Shown: positions 39,681 through 49,134 of the stretch, piece after piece
Numbering within the stretch: the stretch's first letter is position 1
Layout: each line of letters opens with the position of its first letter
IMG/VR virus record: IMGVR_UViG_3300023179_000029
Location: 1-64,000 of that record
DNA from: a virus
Reading direction: 5' to 3' (one strand)
DNA: 64,000 nucleotides
Translations under genes and position numbers: made by a program
The notes under the pieces: model-generated
Databases searched by the model: none
The model's input: only the letters and a program-made list of their open reading frames with translations
What the model was told of the DNA's origin: nothing

Positions 39681-42545
39681 ATTATTATTCCAATTATTTT
39701 CTGTGTCAGCCTTTGGATATACAACGGTGTTATAAACAAAATCTCGGTTATGATTATCGGTGCCTGTTAAAACAACATGCATAAAACCATTTTGACCACC
39801 GCCGCCATCGTATTTATAATAGTGAGAAGTTTGTATAACTCCATTAATAGGCTGTTGAGCTTGATAACCCGCCGCAGTTGTTGCAAAAGCGCCCCTTGTT
39901 ACATTTTTAAATGTGACAATTAGATCTTGATTATCAATTTTTAACCAATTGGAAGAATTTTGATTAGGAGTCGTTGTTGTGGCGGCATGAGCTTGTATTG
40001 ACACGTATGGAACATTTTTATAAATTGCTAATTCGCCAACCGAAGTACCTGCGTAATGATTCGCTGCAATTGTTTCTTGTTGACCTCTTGTGCAAGTCAA
40101 AGTCGTTAAAGTTGGCCCCGGAGTCCAAAAAGAAACATTTGAAGTGGTGCTGTTAACGGCTTTATTTAAAGTTAATTGCTGCCCATTTAAAATTTTATAA
40201 TTTTTATAAATTGGAAGCGCACCACCAGTAGAGCTTGTTAAATCAGAACCCAATGTTACTTCAACCATAACATTGGCATTTTTAGTTACAACTCCGTTAG
40301 ATCCGGTAACACCGTCAGTCAAAGGATCCATTGTACTAGGGTTGCTGGTTTTTCCAACTACATTAAATTGATTAATTATAGTTTGTCCATCTATGATTTG
40401 ACTTACAATCGCAGTTACTGTAAATGTACCATTATACGCGGCAATTCTTGCATCAGAAATTGTAACAATATCATTAACAGCTAAAGTATGATTATCTGTT
40501 GTATATATACTGTACGTAGTTCCTGAGGCCGTTGCGTAAACAATGTCAAATGATGGAGTTAAACCGTCATATTTTATTTTAAATGATTTTGACAAAGAAG
40601 TTGTCGACCCAGATTGTGTACAAACGGCAGTTATCGTATTTGCGTTTGTATATCCCGTAATTGTAAATACTGCCGTGTTTGCTGTTAAAGTTCCATTAAT
40701 AATTTCTTTTGTTTTAAATGCATTTCCGGTTGTATATAAAGTATAAGTGTTGTTTTTTAGAAAAGTAAGCTCGGTTGTTAAAGTGGCGCCCGTACTGGTT
40801 GTTAAAGTACCAATAATGACCGGTTGCCCCACATCTGTTACTTGATAAGAATTAGACGTTATATAGTCTCCTATTTCAATATTATGAGGAGCAGACGTAT
40901 AATAAAAATTTTTATAAACAGCGGGAGCTGCTTCAGATAAAATAGAATTTATAAAACTCCAATTATTATTCAATGATTTATTTGTATCAATTGTAAGTTG
41001 ATTTCTTGAAGAATCATAAGCAGTAATTTTTGCAGATGTTTGATCAGAAAATACAATTGTTTTATTAACCATATTTGAATTAAAAGCGGTCATAAAACCA
41101 GACACCGTTGTTCCATTGCAAGCAATTAAACCATCATTATAAATATTTTGTTTAATATTTGATATATAAGTTTCAGTTGGTATCACAGTATTTGATGCAT
41201 CTTTAATTTGCGAACCAATTTTAAAACTTCCTGAAGTTTCTATTACGTTATTAGCGGTTAAACATTTAACCGATGCATTTGCAGCGTGTACTGCGGGGAT
41301 TGTATTATTTGCTCCTCTAGTTAAATTGATTAATTTATTTCCAGCAGTAATAAGAGTGCCATCAACTAATTTTTCAATTGTCACTCCATTAGTTGAAAGC
41401 GGTGGCTCTATACCCACCGGATCAGGAAGTTTACTAATCCAATTAATTTGCGTTAAAACTATAACTGTATTTAAAATATTATTGGTAACTTGATACCATC
41501 CATTCCATATTTCCGACCCGGTTCCGGTTGCTGATCCAAAATTGCTTAATTTTAATATTGTGCCCAAAGGATAATTGGTTGCAGGTGAATCCAAGTTTTC
41601 AACCAGAAGATTTCCAAAGCCACTACCGGTTTCTGAAAGAGTAAAGGCATCCGAGATTGTTACAACAAAGTAATCGTAATTTATCTGTTCATTATCAATT
41701 AAAACAGTTCCTGATGGCGGCAAAGTAACGTTGCTGCTCAATGTTAAAAATTGGTCTGCATCAGTTTCGGTAGCGCGATCATCGGTAATAGGAGCAATGA
41801 GTGCGCTTGACAAAGCAACAGTTGGATTATAAAAATTACCAGTGCCAGTAGCAGGCCTATTATCGGTATCAGGATTACTAGTTGTTTTTGTATAAGACAT
41901 TACCTCTTTGTCAACAACAAGATATCCAGAACTAGAAAATTTGTCTGCGTTAGTTCCTAATTCTTTAATTTGAATTGTTGTGTCAGTTTTTGAAACATCC
42001 TTGTACAAAGTTCCGTAACCATAAGATTTGGTCGATGACCAAACGGGAGTAGTCAAATTAATATTCATTTGTGAATAATTAACGTACTCATCTCCCTGCG
42101 ATCCGTTTATTAAAAGCGTTCCGACACTAGGAATTTTTATAAAATCACCATTTAAATCTAATTTTGCTTTAATTTCTGTATCTGTGCTTGATAAATTTTG
42201 ATTAAGAATCAAATTTTCTGGTCCGGAGCCTTCAATATATTCTCCGTCTCCAAATTTTAATTGCCATTTAACAATTTTGTTTGTTTTATTAGAATTAAAA
42301 GAAATAAGATAATTTACCCTGCATAAAGTTGGGTCAGTAAATGTTAAATCAAATTTTGGAACAAAATAATAATCACCAAATTGTGAATTTCTAAAAGTTG
42401 GAGTACTACGAGAGGCAATGGTTCCATTATTATCGTAATATTCGTTTAAAGCAATTGAATATTTAGGAAAATTTTTATTTTTGATACTTTTAATTCCTAA
42501 TCGTGGTTGCAAATTAATTAACATTAAATTTTGAATTTTTTTCAT
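39672..42545 (-). CDS. large tail adhesin with repeated beta modules
   Basis: 957 aa, last gene of the tail operon. The protein is beta-rich and AT-rich in codons. Repeats of the type H.[IL]..G..V.[IV]......YNGTFTV (e.g. YTTDNHTLAVNDIVTISDAR) occur several times, together with short NVIETSGSFKIGSQ and LINLTRGANN-like units that recur as TTLTCTRGQQE and VTRGAFATTAAG. The same H-x-L module appears at the C-terminus of the glycosidase at 18378. A receptor-binding fibre or baseplate appendage is likely. It starts 4 nt inside the end of the upstream gene. Confidence 0.65.
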   Translation of the reverse strand: MKKIQNLMLINLQPRLGIKSIKNKNFPKYSIALNEYYDNNGTIASRSTPTFRNSQFGDYYFVPKFDLTFTDPTLCRVNYLISFNSNKTNKIVKWQLKFGDGEYIEGSGPENLILNQNLSSTDTEIKAKLDLNGDFIKIPSVGTLLINGSQGDEYVNYSQMNINLTTPVWSSTKSYGYGTLYKDVSKTDTTIQIKELGTNADKFSSSGYLVVDKEVMSYTKTTSNPDTDNRPATGTGNFYNPTVALSSALIAPITDDRATETDADQFLTLSSNVTLPPSGTVLIDNEQINYDYFVVTISDAFTLSETGSGFGNLLVENLDSPATNYPLGTILKLSNFGSATGTGSEIWNGWYQVTNNILNTVIVLTQINWISKLPDPVGIEPPLSTNGVTIEKLVDGTLITAGNKLINLTRGANNTIPAVHAANASVKCLTANNVIETSGSFKIGSQIKDASNTVIPTETYISNIKQNIYNDGLIACNGTTVSGFMTAFNSNMVNKTIVFSDQTSAKITAYDSSRNQLTIDTNKSLNNNWSFINSILSEAAPAVYKNFYYTSAPHNIEIGDYITSNSYQVTDVGQPVIIGTLTTSTGATLTTELTFLKNNTYTLYTTGNAFKTKEIINGTLTANTAVFTITGYTNANTITAVCTQSGSTTSLSKSFKIKYDGLTPSFDIVYATASGTTYSIYTTDNHTLAVNDIVTISDARIAAYNGTFTVTAIVSQIIDGQTIINQFNVVGKTSNPSTMDPLTDGVTGSNGVVTKNANVMVEVTLGSDLTSSTGGALPIYKNYKILNGQQLTLNKAVNSTTSNVSFWTPGPTLTTLTCTRGQQETIAANHYAGTSVGELAIYKNVPYVSIQAHAATTTTPNQNSSNWLKIDNQDLIVTFKNVTRGAFATTAAGYQAQQPINGVIQTSHYYKYDGGGGQNGFMHVVLTGTDNHNRDFVYNTVVYPKADTENNWNNNLT

Positions 42546-45310
42546 AGTTCATCTCTCCAAACAAAGTTGCCCAAGGTTGCATAAACGGGTAACGTTTTAA
42601 CGCTGTCTATAGAAGCGTAATGACTTTTAGCCCTTGCTCTAAATTGTAAATCAATATTTTTTTGATTAAAAATCACTCCATCGTTAATTTTATTTATTGT
42701 ATTTTCAAGATCTATCCAATTTTCTGAATCATAATTGATTAATGAACTTGAATCAGAGCGCATTTCCCAACTAATTAATCTTTTTTTAATTGATAAGTGA
42801 TTTATCCACCATTGGGTTTCATTTTTAGTGTAAGGTAATAAAATAGCCAATTTATAATTACCACATATAAAATCATTAGATTTAAAATAAACATTTACAT
42901 TATGCCAAGAATTTGTTTTATAATAACTTGGAATTAAAGAATGTGTCAATTTATTTTGAGAATTAATTAAAACAAATTGCAATTCATTTGTTGGAGACCA
43001 AAGATTTAAATTGATATATATATCTTGAACATCTTCAATATAAAATTCATTAGTAACTATACCTTTTACAAAAGAATTAGCGGATAAATAAGTTTTAGTG
43101 CTAATGGTATTGTTGTATTTTTCTTTATCTTCTGAAATTACGCTGTTATTATAACTAGATAAACTTTTAATTAATTCAATATTTTCTGAATAATCCGCAA
43201 ACAATCTTGCGCCTTTAACCGGGGTTCTGCTACGCATGGGCCTTGTCTTATATTCGCCGTAAACTAACCCTCTAGATTTAATTGAATTGATATAAGAATC
43301 TCCGTCTATTAAGGACGCCGACCAACCAATTCGGCTTCGCGATCTAGAAAATAATAATGTATTATAAATTTTATCCGTTTTATAAATCAATTTTGGTTGA
43401 TTATACTCGTTATACCTATACAAATAAATTTGTAATGCATCATCTTCTAAAATTGGATTAAAAATAATTTTTTGATTATTTAACAAAATTCCACTAGTTG
43501 CGGTAATTGCCGTTCCTGAAGAAATTGTACCAGTTGCGGCTGCTGACATTGTAACCGTTGTTGTGCCAATAATATTGGCAATTACAGTCCCAGAAGGAAT
43601 ATTTGATGATCCTGACAAACTTGCCCCGACTTTAAAAGTACTTGGAACAGAACTAAATGATAAAGTTTTAGAACCACTTGAGGTACTAGCACTTGTATTT
43701 GCCGCCGTAGATGTAAAAGTTGGAATTGTAAAACTATATAAAGCAGTTGATCCAGAATATGAATCTGATATTTCAATTGATCCAGCGTAACTTGTTGGAG
43801 AACTGCTGGCATTTTTATACCAATTAAAATTAATTTTTAAATAATCAATTTTATTTGAATTAATAATTTGCATTAATTCGTTTTGATTTTTTGCATCAAG
43901 CGCGCTTTGATTTAATAAATTTAAATCTTTTTGAGTTAAATTAATATAGTAATTGTCAAGCGTTTCTAAATTTTGACCAGCAGAGGTTAAATAACCTTGA
44001 TTGAAACTTGTTGGAATTGTTGCAGTAATTGATGTGTTTGAAGAGATGGTTGCAGTTGCAGGTAGAGACATGATTACTTGGTTACCTGTAACATAACTAA
44101 TTGTTGCGCCAGTCGGAACATTCGTTCCGGCAAGTGAAGCACCAACTACAAAATTTGTACCCGGAGCGCTTGCAAAATTCAAAGTACTTGAGCCAATTGC
44201 AGTTGCATTATTAGTATTTGCAGTTGTTGAAACCCCTGTACTTGGACCACCAAGATTCATTTGAGTAATTTTTTTATTATTTAAATTAAAATAAAATGCA
44301 AATTGGTTTGAATTAGCGCCGGTAGTACCGGTTTGACTTAAAGTTACGTCGCCCAATTCAATTTCAGCCGCAATCGAACCATTTAAAATTTTAGGATCAT
44401 AAGAAGTAAATAATTTATCAAAACTTCTTACAAAAACAGAATTATTATTTAATAAATCTGTACTAGGAAATGCAGCAAAATTATTTGGAAGAGTTTTTGC
44501 TATTTTATTATTAATAGTATTAATATCTAATTGGTAATTGCGCCAATCCGCGCTAACGGCACGTATACTTGCACATTGAAAATTGCAACTGCCAGTTGCC
44601 GTAATTCTAAATCTTACAGCAGTAATCGCAGAAAGGTCGCAATTTTTTAAAGTTAAATTATTTAAATCTGAAATCAAACATTTAAATTCATAATTACCAG
44701 AAGATCCAGTAATTGCAGATACTCGGCCAGTAAAAGGAATCGATGTTGTTTTATCATCTGCAAATGAGCCAGTTGCATCTGACGAAATATCTAAATAAGA
44801 AGTACTTGCAGTAATGCTTGAATTAGGGTAATTTGGAAAAGTGGCAATAATATAATCAGTTGAAGCAAAATTTGAAATATCAATTATATTTGAAGATAAA
44901 ATCGATGTTGCACTTTTTGTTCCAGACGCGCATGTTAAATTGATACCATAGAACCCATTTAATACTTTGTCATTTAGAACAGTTGAATCGCTACTAGTCC
45001 AATTTTCATTTGTTGTAGACCCAATTGATTGAACGCTACCTGATCCAGAGTTTAAAGTTCTTCCGCTTAAATAATAAACCGCATCTGTTGATGTACCAAC
45101 TTTATATTGATACAAATCATAAACAGAAATGCTATTTGTTGAAGATTTATAGAAAGATCGGATGTCTGTATGCTTTTGTAAAATTAAACGATCTGCTTGG
45201 GCAACATCATACATTGTATAATTATTCCAAAGTCCATTGTTATCTGAAAAATCATCAGAAATAGAGTCTTTGTAAATTTTTTCTAATTCTTCAAATGTGT
45301 TATAAGTCAT
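42542..45310 (-). CDS. tail/baseplate appendage protein
   Basis: 922 aa from MTYNTFEELEK at 45310 (a start four codons earlier is possible). Ser/Thr/Asn-rich and beta-rich. Two copies of one module are seen: GSSTLNFASAPGTNFVVGAS...GTNVPTGATI and GSKTLSFSSVPSTFKVGAS...SNIPSGTVI. Each is about 65 residues. A related unit opens the glycosidase (GQNIVTVASSTGIEIGQ). The C-terminal 250 residues look like a separate globular domain. Role in host binding or baseplate periphery is inferred from operon position. Confidence 0.6.
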   Translation of the reverse strand: MTYNTFEELEKIYKDSISDDFSDNNGLWNNYTMYDVAQADRLILQKHTDIRSFYKSSTNSISVYDLYQYKVGTSTDAVYYLSGRTLNSGSGSVQSIGSTTNENWTSSDSTVLNDKVLNGFYGINLTCASGTKSATSILSSNIIDISNFASTDYIIATFPNYPNSSITASTSYLDISSDATGSFADDKTTSIPFTGRVSAITGSSGNYEFKCLISDLNNLTLKNCDLSAITAVRFRITATGSCNFQCASIRAVSADWRNYQLDINTINNKIAKTLPNNFAAFPSTDLLNNNSVFVRSFDKLFTSYDPKILNGSIAAEIELGDVTLSQTGTTGANSNQFAFYFNLNNKKITQMNLGGPSTGVSTTANTNNATAIGSSTLNFASAPGTNFVVGASLAGTNVPTGATISYVTGNQVIMSLPATATISSNTSITATIPTSFNQGYLTSAGQNLETLDNYYINLTQKDLNLLNQSALDAKNQNELMQIINSNKIDYLKINFNWYKNASSSPTSYAGSIEISDSYSGSTALYSFTIPTFTSTAANTSASTSSGSKTLSFSSVPSTFKVGASLSGSSNIPSGTVIANIIGTTTVTMSAAATGTISSGTAITATSGILLNNQKIIFNPILEDDALQIYLYRYNEYNQPKLIYKTDKIYNTLLFSRSRSRIGWSASLIDGDSYINSIKSRGLVYGEYKTRPMRSRTPVKGARLFADYSENIELIKSLSSYNNSVISEDKEKYNNTISTKTYLSANSFVKGIVTNEFYIEDVQDIYINLNLWSPTNELQFVLINSQNKLTHSLIPSYYKTNSWHNVNVYFKSNDFICGNYKLAILLPYTKNETQWWINHLSIKKRLISWEMRSDSSSLINYDSENWIDLENTINKINDGVIFNQKNIDLQFRARAKSHYASIDSVKTLPVYATLGNFVWRDEL

Positions 45311-47115
45311 TTTGCTTTCCAAGATTCGTTAATTAAAACAAAATCATTGTGTTCAACATTTAACGATCCTTCGCCTATGCCATAAGTATACATTGCAGAA
45401 TCAGAAACAGAAACATGATTTGTTCTTTGAAATGCTATTTTATTAATTCCAACAAAATACGCCTTATTGTCTTCAAATTTTGCCAAAGCCTCTCTATATT
45501 GATGGCGGCATTTGATATAAAAAGACATAATCGGAAAATGTTTTTCAAATAATACGGAATCCCTGTCTAATGTTGATACAAGCATGGGATTCGCAACTGC
45601 TTTAGATGTTTGTTCAATCGGATAATTTTCAGCAGTCATAATTTTATAGCCAGTAACATTCATTCCTAAAGTAGTTGAAGCCAGTTGGTTAGCTGCTTTG
45701 CCAACAGTGGTATCCGTGTTTGCATTTGATGCAGGGTGAGAACCAAAGCGACTCAAAGATGTTTGAATTTGACTCAAAGTAGCCGAGTCAATTAATTGAG
45801 AATTATAATTATTTTTATCGGTAATAATTCCTAAAAGATCAGATTGATTTTTATCAAAATTATTAATTTCAATGGGTCCATTTGAAGTTTGTATGATGTC
45901 ACCTTTATAATAATTAAAAGCTAAATCATAAACGTCAAAATCGATTGTTGATTCGCCTTTAACAAATGGATCATATGTTTTATTACGTTCTGATTCATAA
46001 TCTGCAATAAAATAATCAAAAACCCATTGGGGGTATTTTTGATAAAGTATTGCCTTTTGAAAAGATCCTGCTGAATAGTACTGCTGTTGAAGATGAGAAA
46101 ATTCAATTTTAATAAATTTTGCAAAAACAGGCTCGGGAAAAACATAATTTTGACGTTTAGTAATTTTATAATTTCTTGGAATTCTAGTCCAAAGTAAATT
46201 GTCCCAAGATTGTCTGTCGATGCCGGGGCCGTTTTTGTCGTTAGAATAATAAACATTGCAATAGACATTTGGAGTAATGGGATCAATAAATACAGAATCA
46301 ATAGAGGTCGGAGCGTCATTTTTACTAACATCGAAATACAAACTTTCAACCGCAAATTTTGAAGGGTTTGGTTTAGATAACCAATATTCATCATCCTTTA
46401 ATGAAGTTACATTTGATGGATTTGCAACATAAATTGAAGAACGAATTTTATTATCAAAAGCATCATTTTTATCATCAACTGTTGATGATAAAATTCTAAA
46501 ACAAAAAGAAGCAGATTGATTCAATGGAGTAAATGCATTTACTCCATCAACTAATAAAGCTTTTCCATTGTTTAATGGATTGGGAGATTGATAATATAAT
46601 TTAGTAATATTGGAATTGCAAAAGATTCTAAATCTAAATTTGTTTATCAACCAATCTGAATTTAATGAAATTGGAGTAAATTTAATATTAAACCAATTAT
46701 TTTCGCTACTTGTATTAACATAGTTTCTAAATTCATTTTCAATAAATAATTGCTCTGTGCCGCTAGCAAGATTAACCCAACCACATTTTGCTGGATCATA
46801 ACGATCAAGGTAATACGTAATCGCAGCGGTATCATTTGATCCTATTAAATTATTAATAGATGAAACAAAAATTTGCAATCCATTTAATTCTGGAATAATT
46901 TGATCACTTCTGATATAATCAGAAGGAAGCATAAATTCTTGACAAGCTGAAATTAAACCATTTGTTGAAGAAATGTAATTATTTAATTGATTTTGACTTG
47001 TTGCAATGCCGCTTAATTTAATACTTGCAGTAGTTGGAGCACCCGTTGTAACGGGCACAGTGACAAGGCTGTGACCAACGCTAAATAAGCTAGCAGATCT
47101 TGAATAGCTAGACAT
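45307..47115 (-). CDS. baseplate/tail structural protein
   Basis: 602 aa, unrecognised by motif. It is rich in aromatic and Asn residues, with several discoidin-like segments (WVNLASGTEQLFIENEFRN, YSAGSFQKAILYQKYPQWV). It overlaps the genes on both sides by 4 and 8 nt, showing tight translational coupling with the adhesin and gpI-like genes. Probably part of the outer baseplate. Confidence 0.6.
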   Translation of the reverse strand: MSSYSRSASLFSVGHSLVTVPVTTGAPTTASIKLSGIATSQNQLNNYISSTNGLISACQEFMLPSDYIRSDQIIPELNGLQIFVSSINNLIGSNDTAAITYYLDRYDPAKCGWVNLASGTEQLFIENEFRNYVNTSSENNWFNIKFTPISLNSDWLINKFRFRIFCNSNITKLYYQSPNPLNNGKALLVDGVNAFTPLNQSASFCFRILSSTVDDKNDAFDNKIRSSIYVANPSNVTSLKDDEYWLSKPNPSKFAVESLYFDVSKNDAPTSIDSVFIDPITPNVYCNVYYSNDKNGPGIDRQSWDNLLWTRIPRNYKITKRQNYVFPEPVFAKFIKIEFSHLQQQYYSAGSFQKAILYQKYPQWVFDYFIADYESERNKTYDPFVKGESTIDFDVYDLAFNYYKGDIIQTSNGPIEINNFDKNQSDLLGIITDKNNYNSQLIDSATLSQIQTSLSRFGSHPASNANTDTTVGKAANQLASTTLGMNVTGYKIMTAENYPIEQTSKAVANPMLVSTLDRDSVLFEKHFPIMSFYIKCRHQYREALAKFEDNKAYFVGINKIAFQRTNHVSVSDSAMYTYGIGEGSLNVEHNDFVLINESWKAK

Positions 47116-49120
47116 TTCGACCTATCCTCAAATTTTTAATTAAAATTGGCCAAGGGTTGTCCGTTCCATCTAATTTTTTAGACAAAAATGAATCGTTTCT
47201 TCTAGTCAATTTAATTCTTAAATACCTAACAAAAGGAATTTGCCCATATTTATCTGTAAAATTATAAGTTAAATAATTCCATGGTAAACTTTTTTCACTA
47301 GGATTGAAATAAAGAGATGTTACAAATAAACTGTTAGCCTCTGGTATAACTGATTTAAAATCTCTTACAGAACCGGCACCAATTTGATCGTATGCAATTT
47401 CAATATCAATAGGTAATTTAAAAATTTGCATAGCAATAAAATTAATTGCTTTGGGAGATCCAAAATCAATTTCTAAATATTCAGACCCCGATGTTCTTTC
47501 TCCAGATGCCCAAAATTTGTAACTATTTGTATATGTATTATTATTTTGAATAATAGAATGTAAGTCGTCAGTTACAGGATACAAATCATTAATGTAGCTT
47601 GCATTGTATTCGTCTGATCTTGAAGTCACATCTAGTGGTTCTGCAAAATCGGCTAAACAATCCTTGGCTGTGTGTATTGTATTTGCATCCACTTTTTGTA
47701 AAAATGGAACATTGATAAACGCATCTGCAAACGCCTTGTTAAATGGACCAATATGTTGAGATGAATATCCGTCATTTGTAGCAATTGCAGAAAAATTAGA
47801 TAAATACGAACTATCATTTAAAGCGTTTTCTGTATAAGCAGCAACTTGAATCGGTGTATGAAAACTTCGATAATGTTGTTTTGACGCGCCTTGTACTTTT
47901 GGAGCCATTTGTTCAACATCTGATTTAATCCAATTTGTTTTACTTACAGATGGCCACGCGATTCTATTACTACCGGTTACATGGTCGATTACTTCATAGT
48001 ATGCGCTACTACTACTGACCTTGCTAACAATTTGATTTTGATAATTACTTTCACCAACAGTGTAACTGCCATAAGAATTTACTGGTTTGATTCGATCAAT
48101 TGCTTCATCAATTAAATGTCGATCATATTGATTAATACCAGCAATTTCATCTGAAGGATTATTAAATTGATAATTTTCAATGTCGACTTCAATTGAATTT
48201 TTTGTATCTAGAGCAGTAAATAATTTACTTATTACATTAAAACTTTGATCTGCTCTATCTGAGTAATTATTAAAAAACTTAATTTCAAATCCTGAAATCA
48301 AAGAACCTTTAACTGAAACATTTCCAGCGCCAATACTCGTAAATTTAATCATTGCATTATAAAAATCAAGTGATGTTATAGTTCCATTTTTTAAAAATAT
48401 TTCTTGAGATTCACCATTAAAATGAATAATAATAGAACCGGTACTAATCGGAGCAGAATTTTTAAAAGAAATTTTTTTATAAATAATTCGACTAATTTCT
48501 TGATTTGGAATCAATGTAAATTCATTCAAATCGTAATTTTTATATGATTTGTTTGTATGATAATTATCTAATCCAATCACATCGTCGCTATGTTGATCAA
48601 ACATATATTGATAATTTTCAATTAGATCTAATTCATAACCAACCGCAGATTTTGCAGCTAATTTGATTCCCTCTGTTGTTCCACCAAGTCTGGCTGCATG
48701 CAAAAAATCCAATACTCTATTTCTATAACTTTCGTCTTTTGCCCTTAAAGTATTCCATTGTTCCCTAGTTAAAACTCCAAAAGGGTCTTCAGAATAATTT
48801 TCATAAAATGGGGTACTTGTAATATTTTTACTAAATTTTAATGGATTAGTATAAAATTTTTCTAATTGATAATTTTGCAAATGAGTTGCTTCTAAAGCCA
48901 GTCTTGCTTCGTAAAAAGTTTTACGCAAAGATCCAACGCCGTTAATTCCCATTAAAGCTTCAAAGAATTTTGAAAGTACAGAATCCGGTGAAGTGTCATA
49001 AACTTCTTCAGGAAACCACCCTTGGTCAATCAACATTTTGACATTTGGAGAGCTTTTATTAGGCTCCACAAAAAATGTTTGATCTATAACCGCGCTATAT
49101 TTAGGATTATCATTTGCCAT
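47108..49120 (-). CDS. baseplate protein following gpJ (gpI-like place)
   Basis: 670 aa. The N-terminal 200 residues are helical with a run FFEALMGINGVGSLRKTF and SYRNRVLDFLHAARLGGT, of the kind seen in P2 gpI-type or related baseplate proteins; the middle and C-terminus are beta-rich, ending in a domain with WASGERTSGSEYLEIDFGSP that suggests a carbohydrate-binding or discoidin fold. The gpJ-like gene lies directly upstream, as gpI follows gpJ in P2-type phages. AGGAT precedes the start. Confidence 0.65.
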   Translation of the reverse strand: MANDNPKYSAVIDQTFFVEPNKSSPNVKMLIDQGWFPEEVYDTSPDSVLSKFFEALMGINGVGSLRKTFYEARLALEATHLQNYQLEKFYTNPLKFSKNITSTPFYENYSEDPFGVLTREQWNTLRAKDESYRNRVLDFLHAARLGGTTEGIKLAAKSAVGYELDLIENYQYMFDQHSDDVIGLDNYHTNKSYKNYDLNEFTLIPNQEISRIIYKKISFKNSAPISTGSIIIHFNGESQEIFLKNGTITSLDFYNAMIKFTSIGAGNVSVKGSLISGFEIKFFNNYSDRADQSFNVISKLFTALDTKNSIEVDIENYQFNNPSDEIAGINQYDRHLIDEAIDRIKPVNSYGSYTVGESNYQNQIVSKVSSSSAYYEVIDHVTGSNRIAWPSVSKTNWIKSDVEQMAPKVQGASKQHYRSFHTPIQVAAYTENALNDSSYLSNFSAIATNDGYSSQHIGPFNKAFADAFINVPFLQKVDANTIHTAKDCLADFAEPLDVTSRSDEYNASYINDLYPVTDDLHSIIQNNNTYTNSYKFWASGERTSGSEYLEIDFGSPKAINFIAMQIFKLPIDIEIAYDQIGAGSVRDFKSVIPEANSLFVTSLYFNPSEKSLPWNYLTYNFTDKYGQIPFVRYLRIKLTRRNDSFLSKKLDGTDNPWPILIKNLRIGRNV

Positions 49121-49134
49121 TGTTAAATCCTAAT

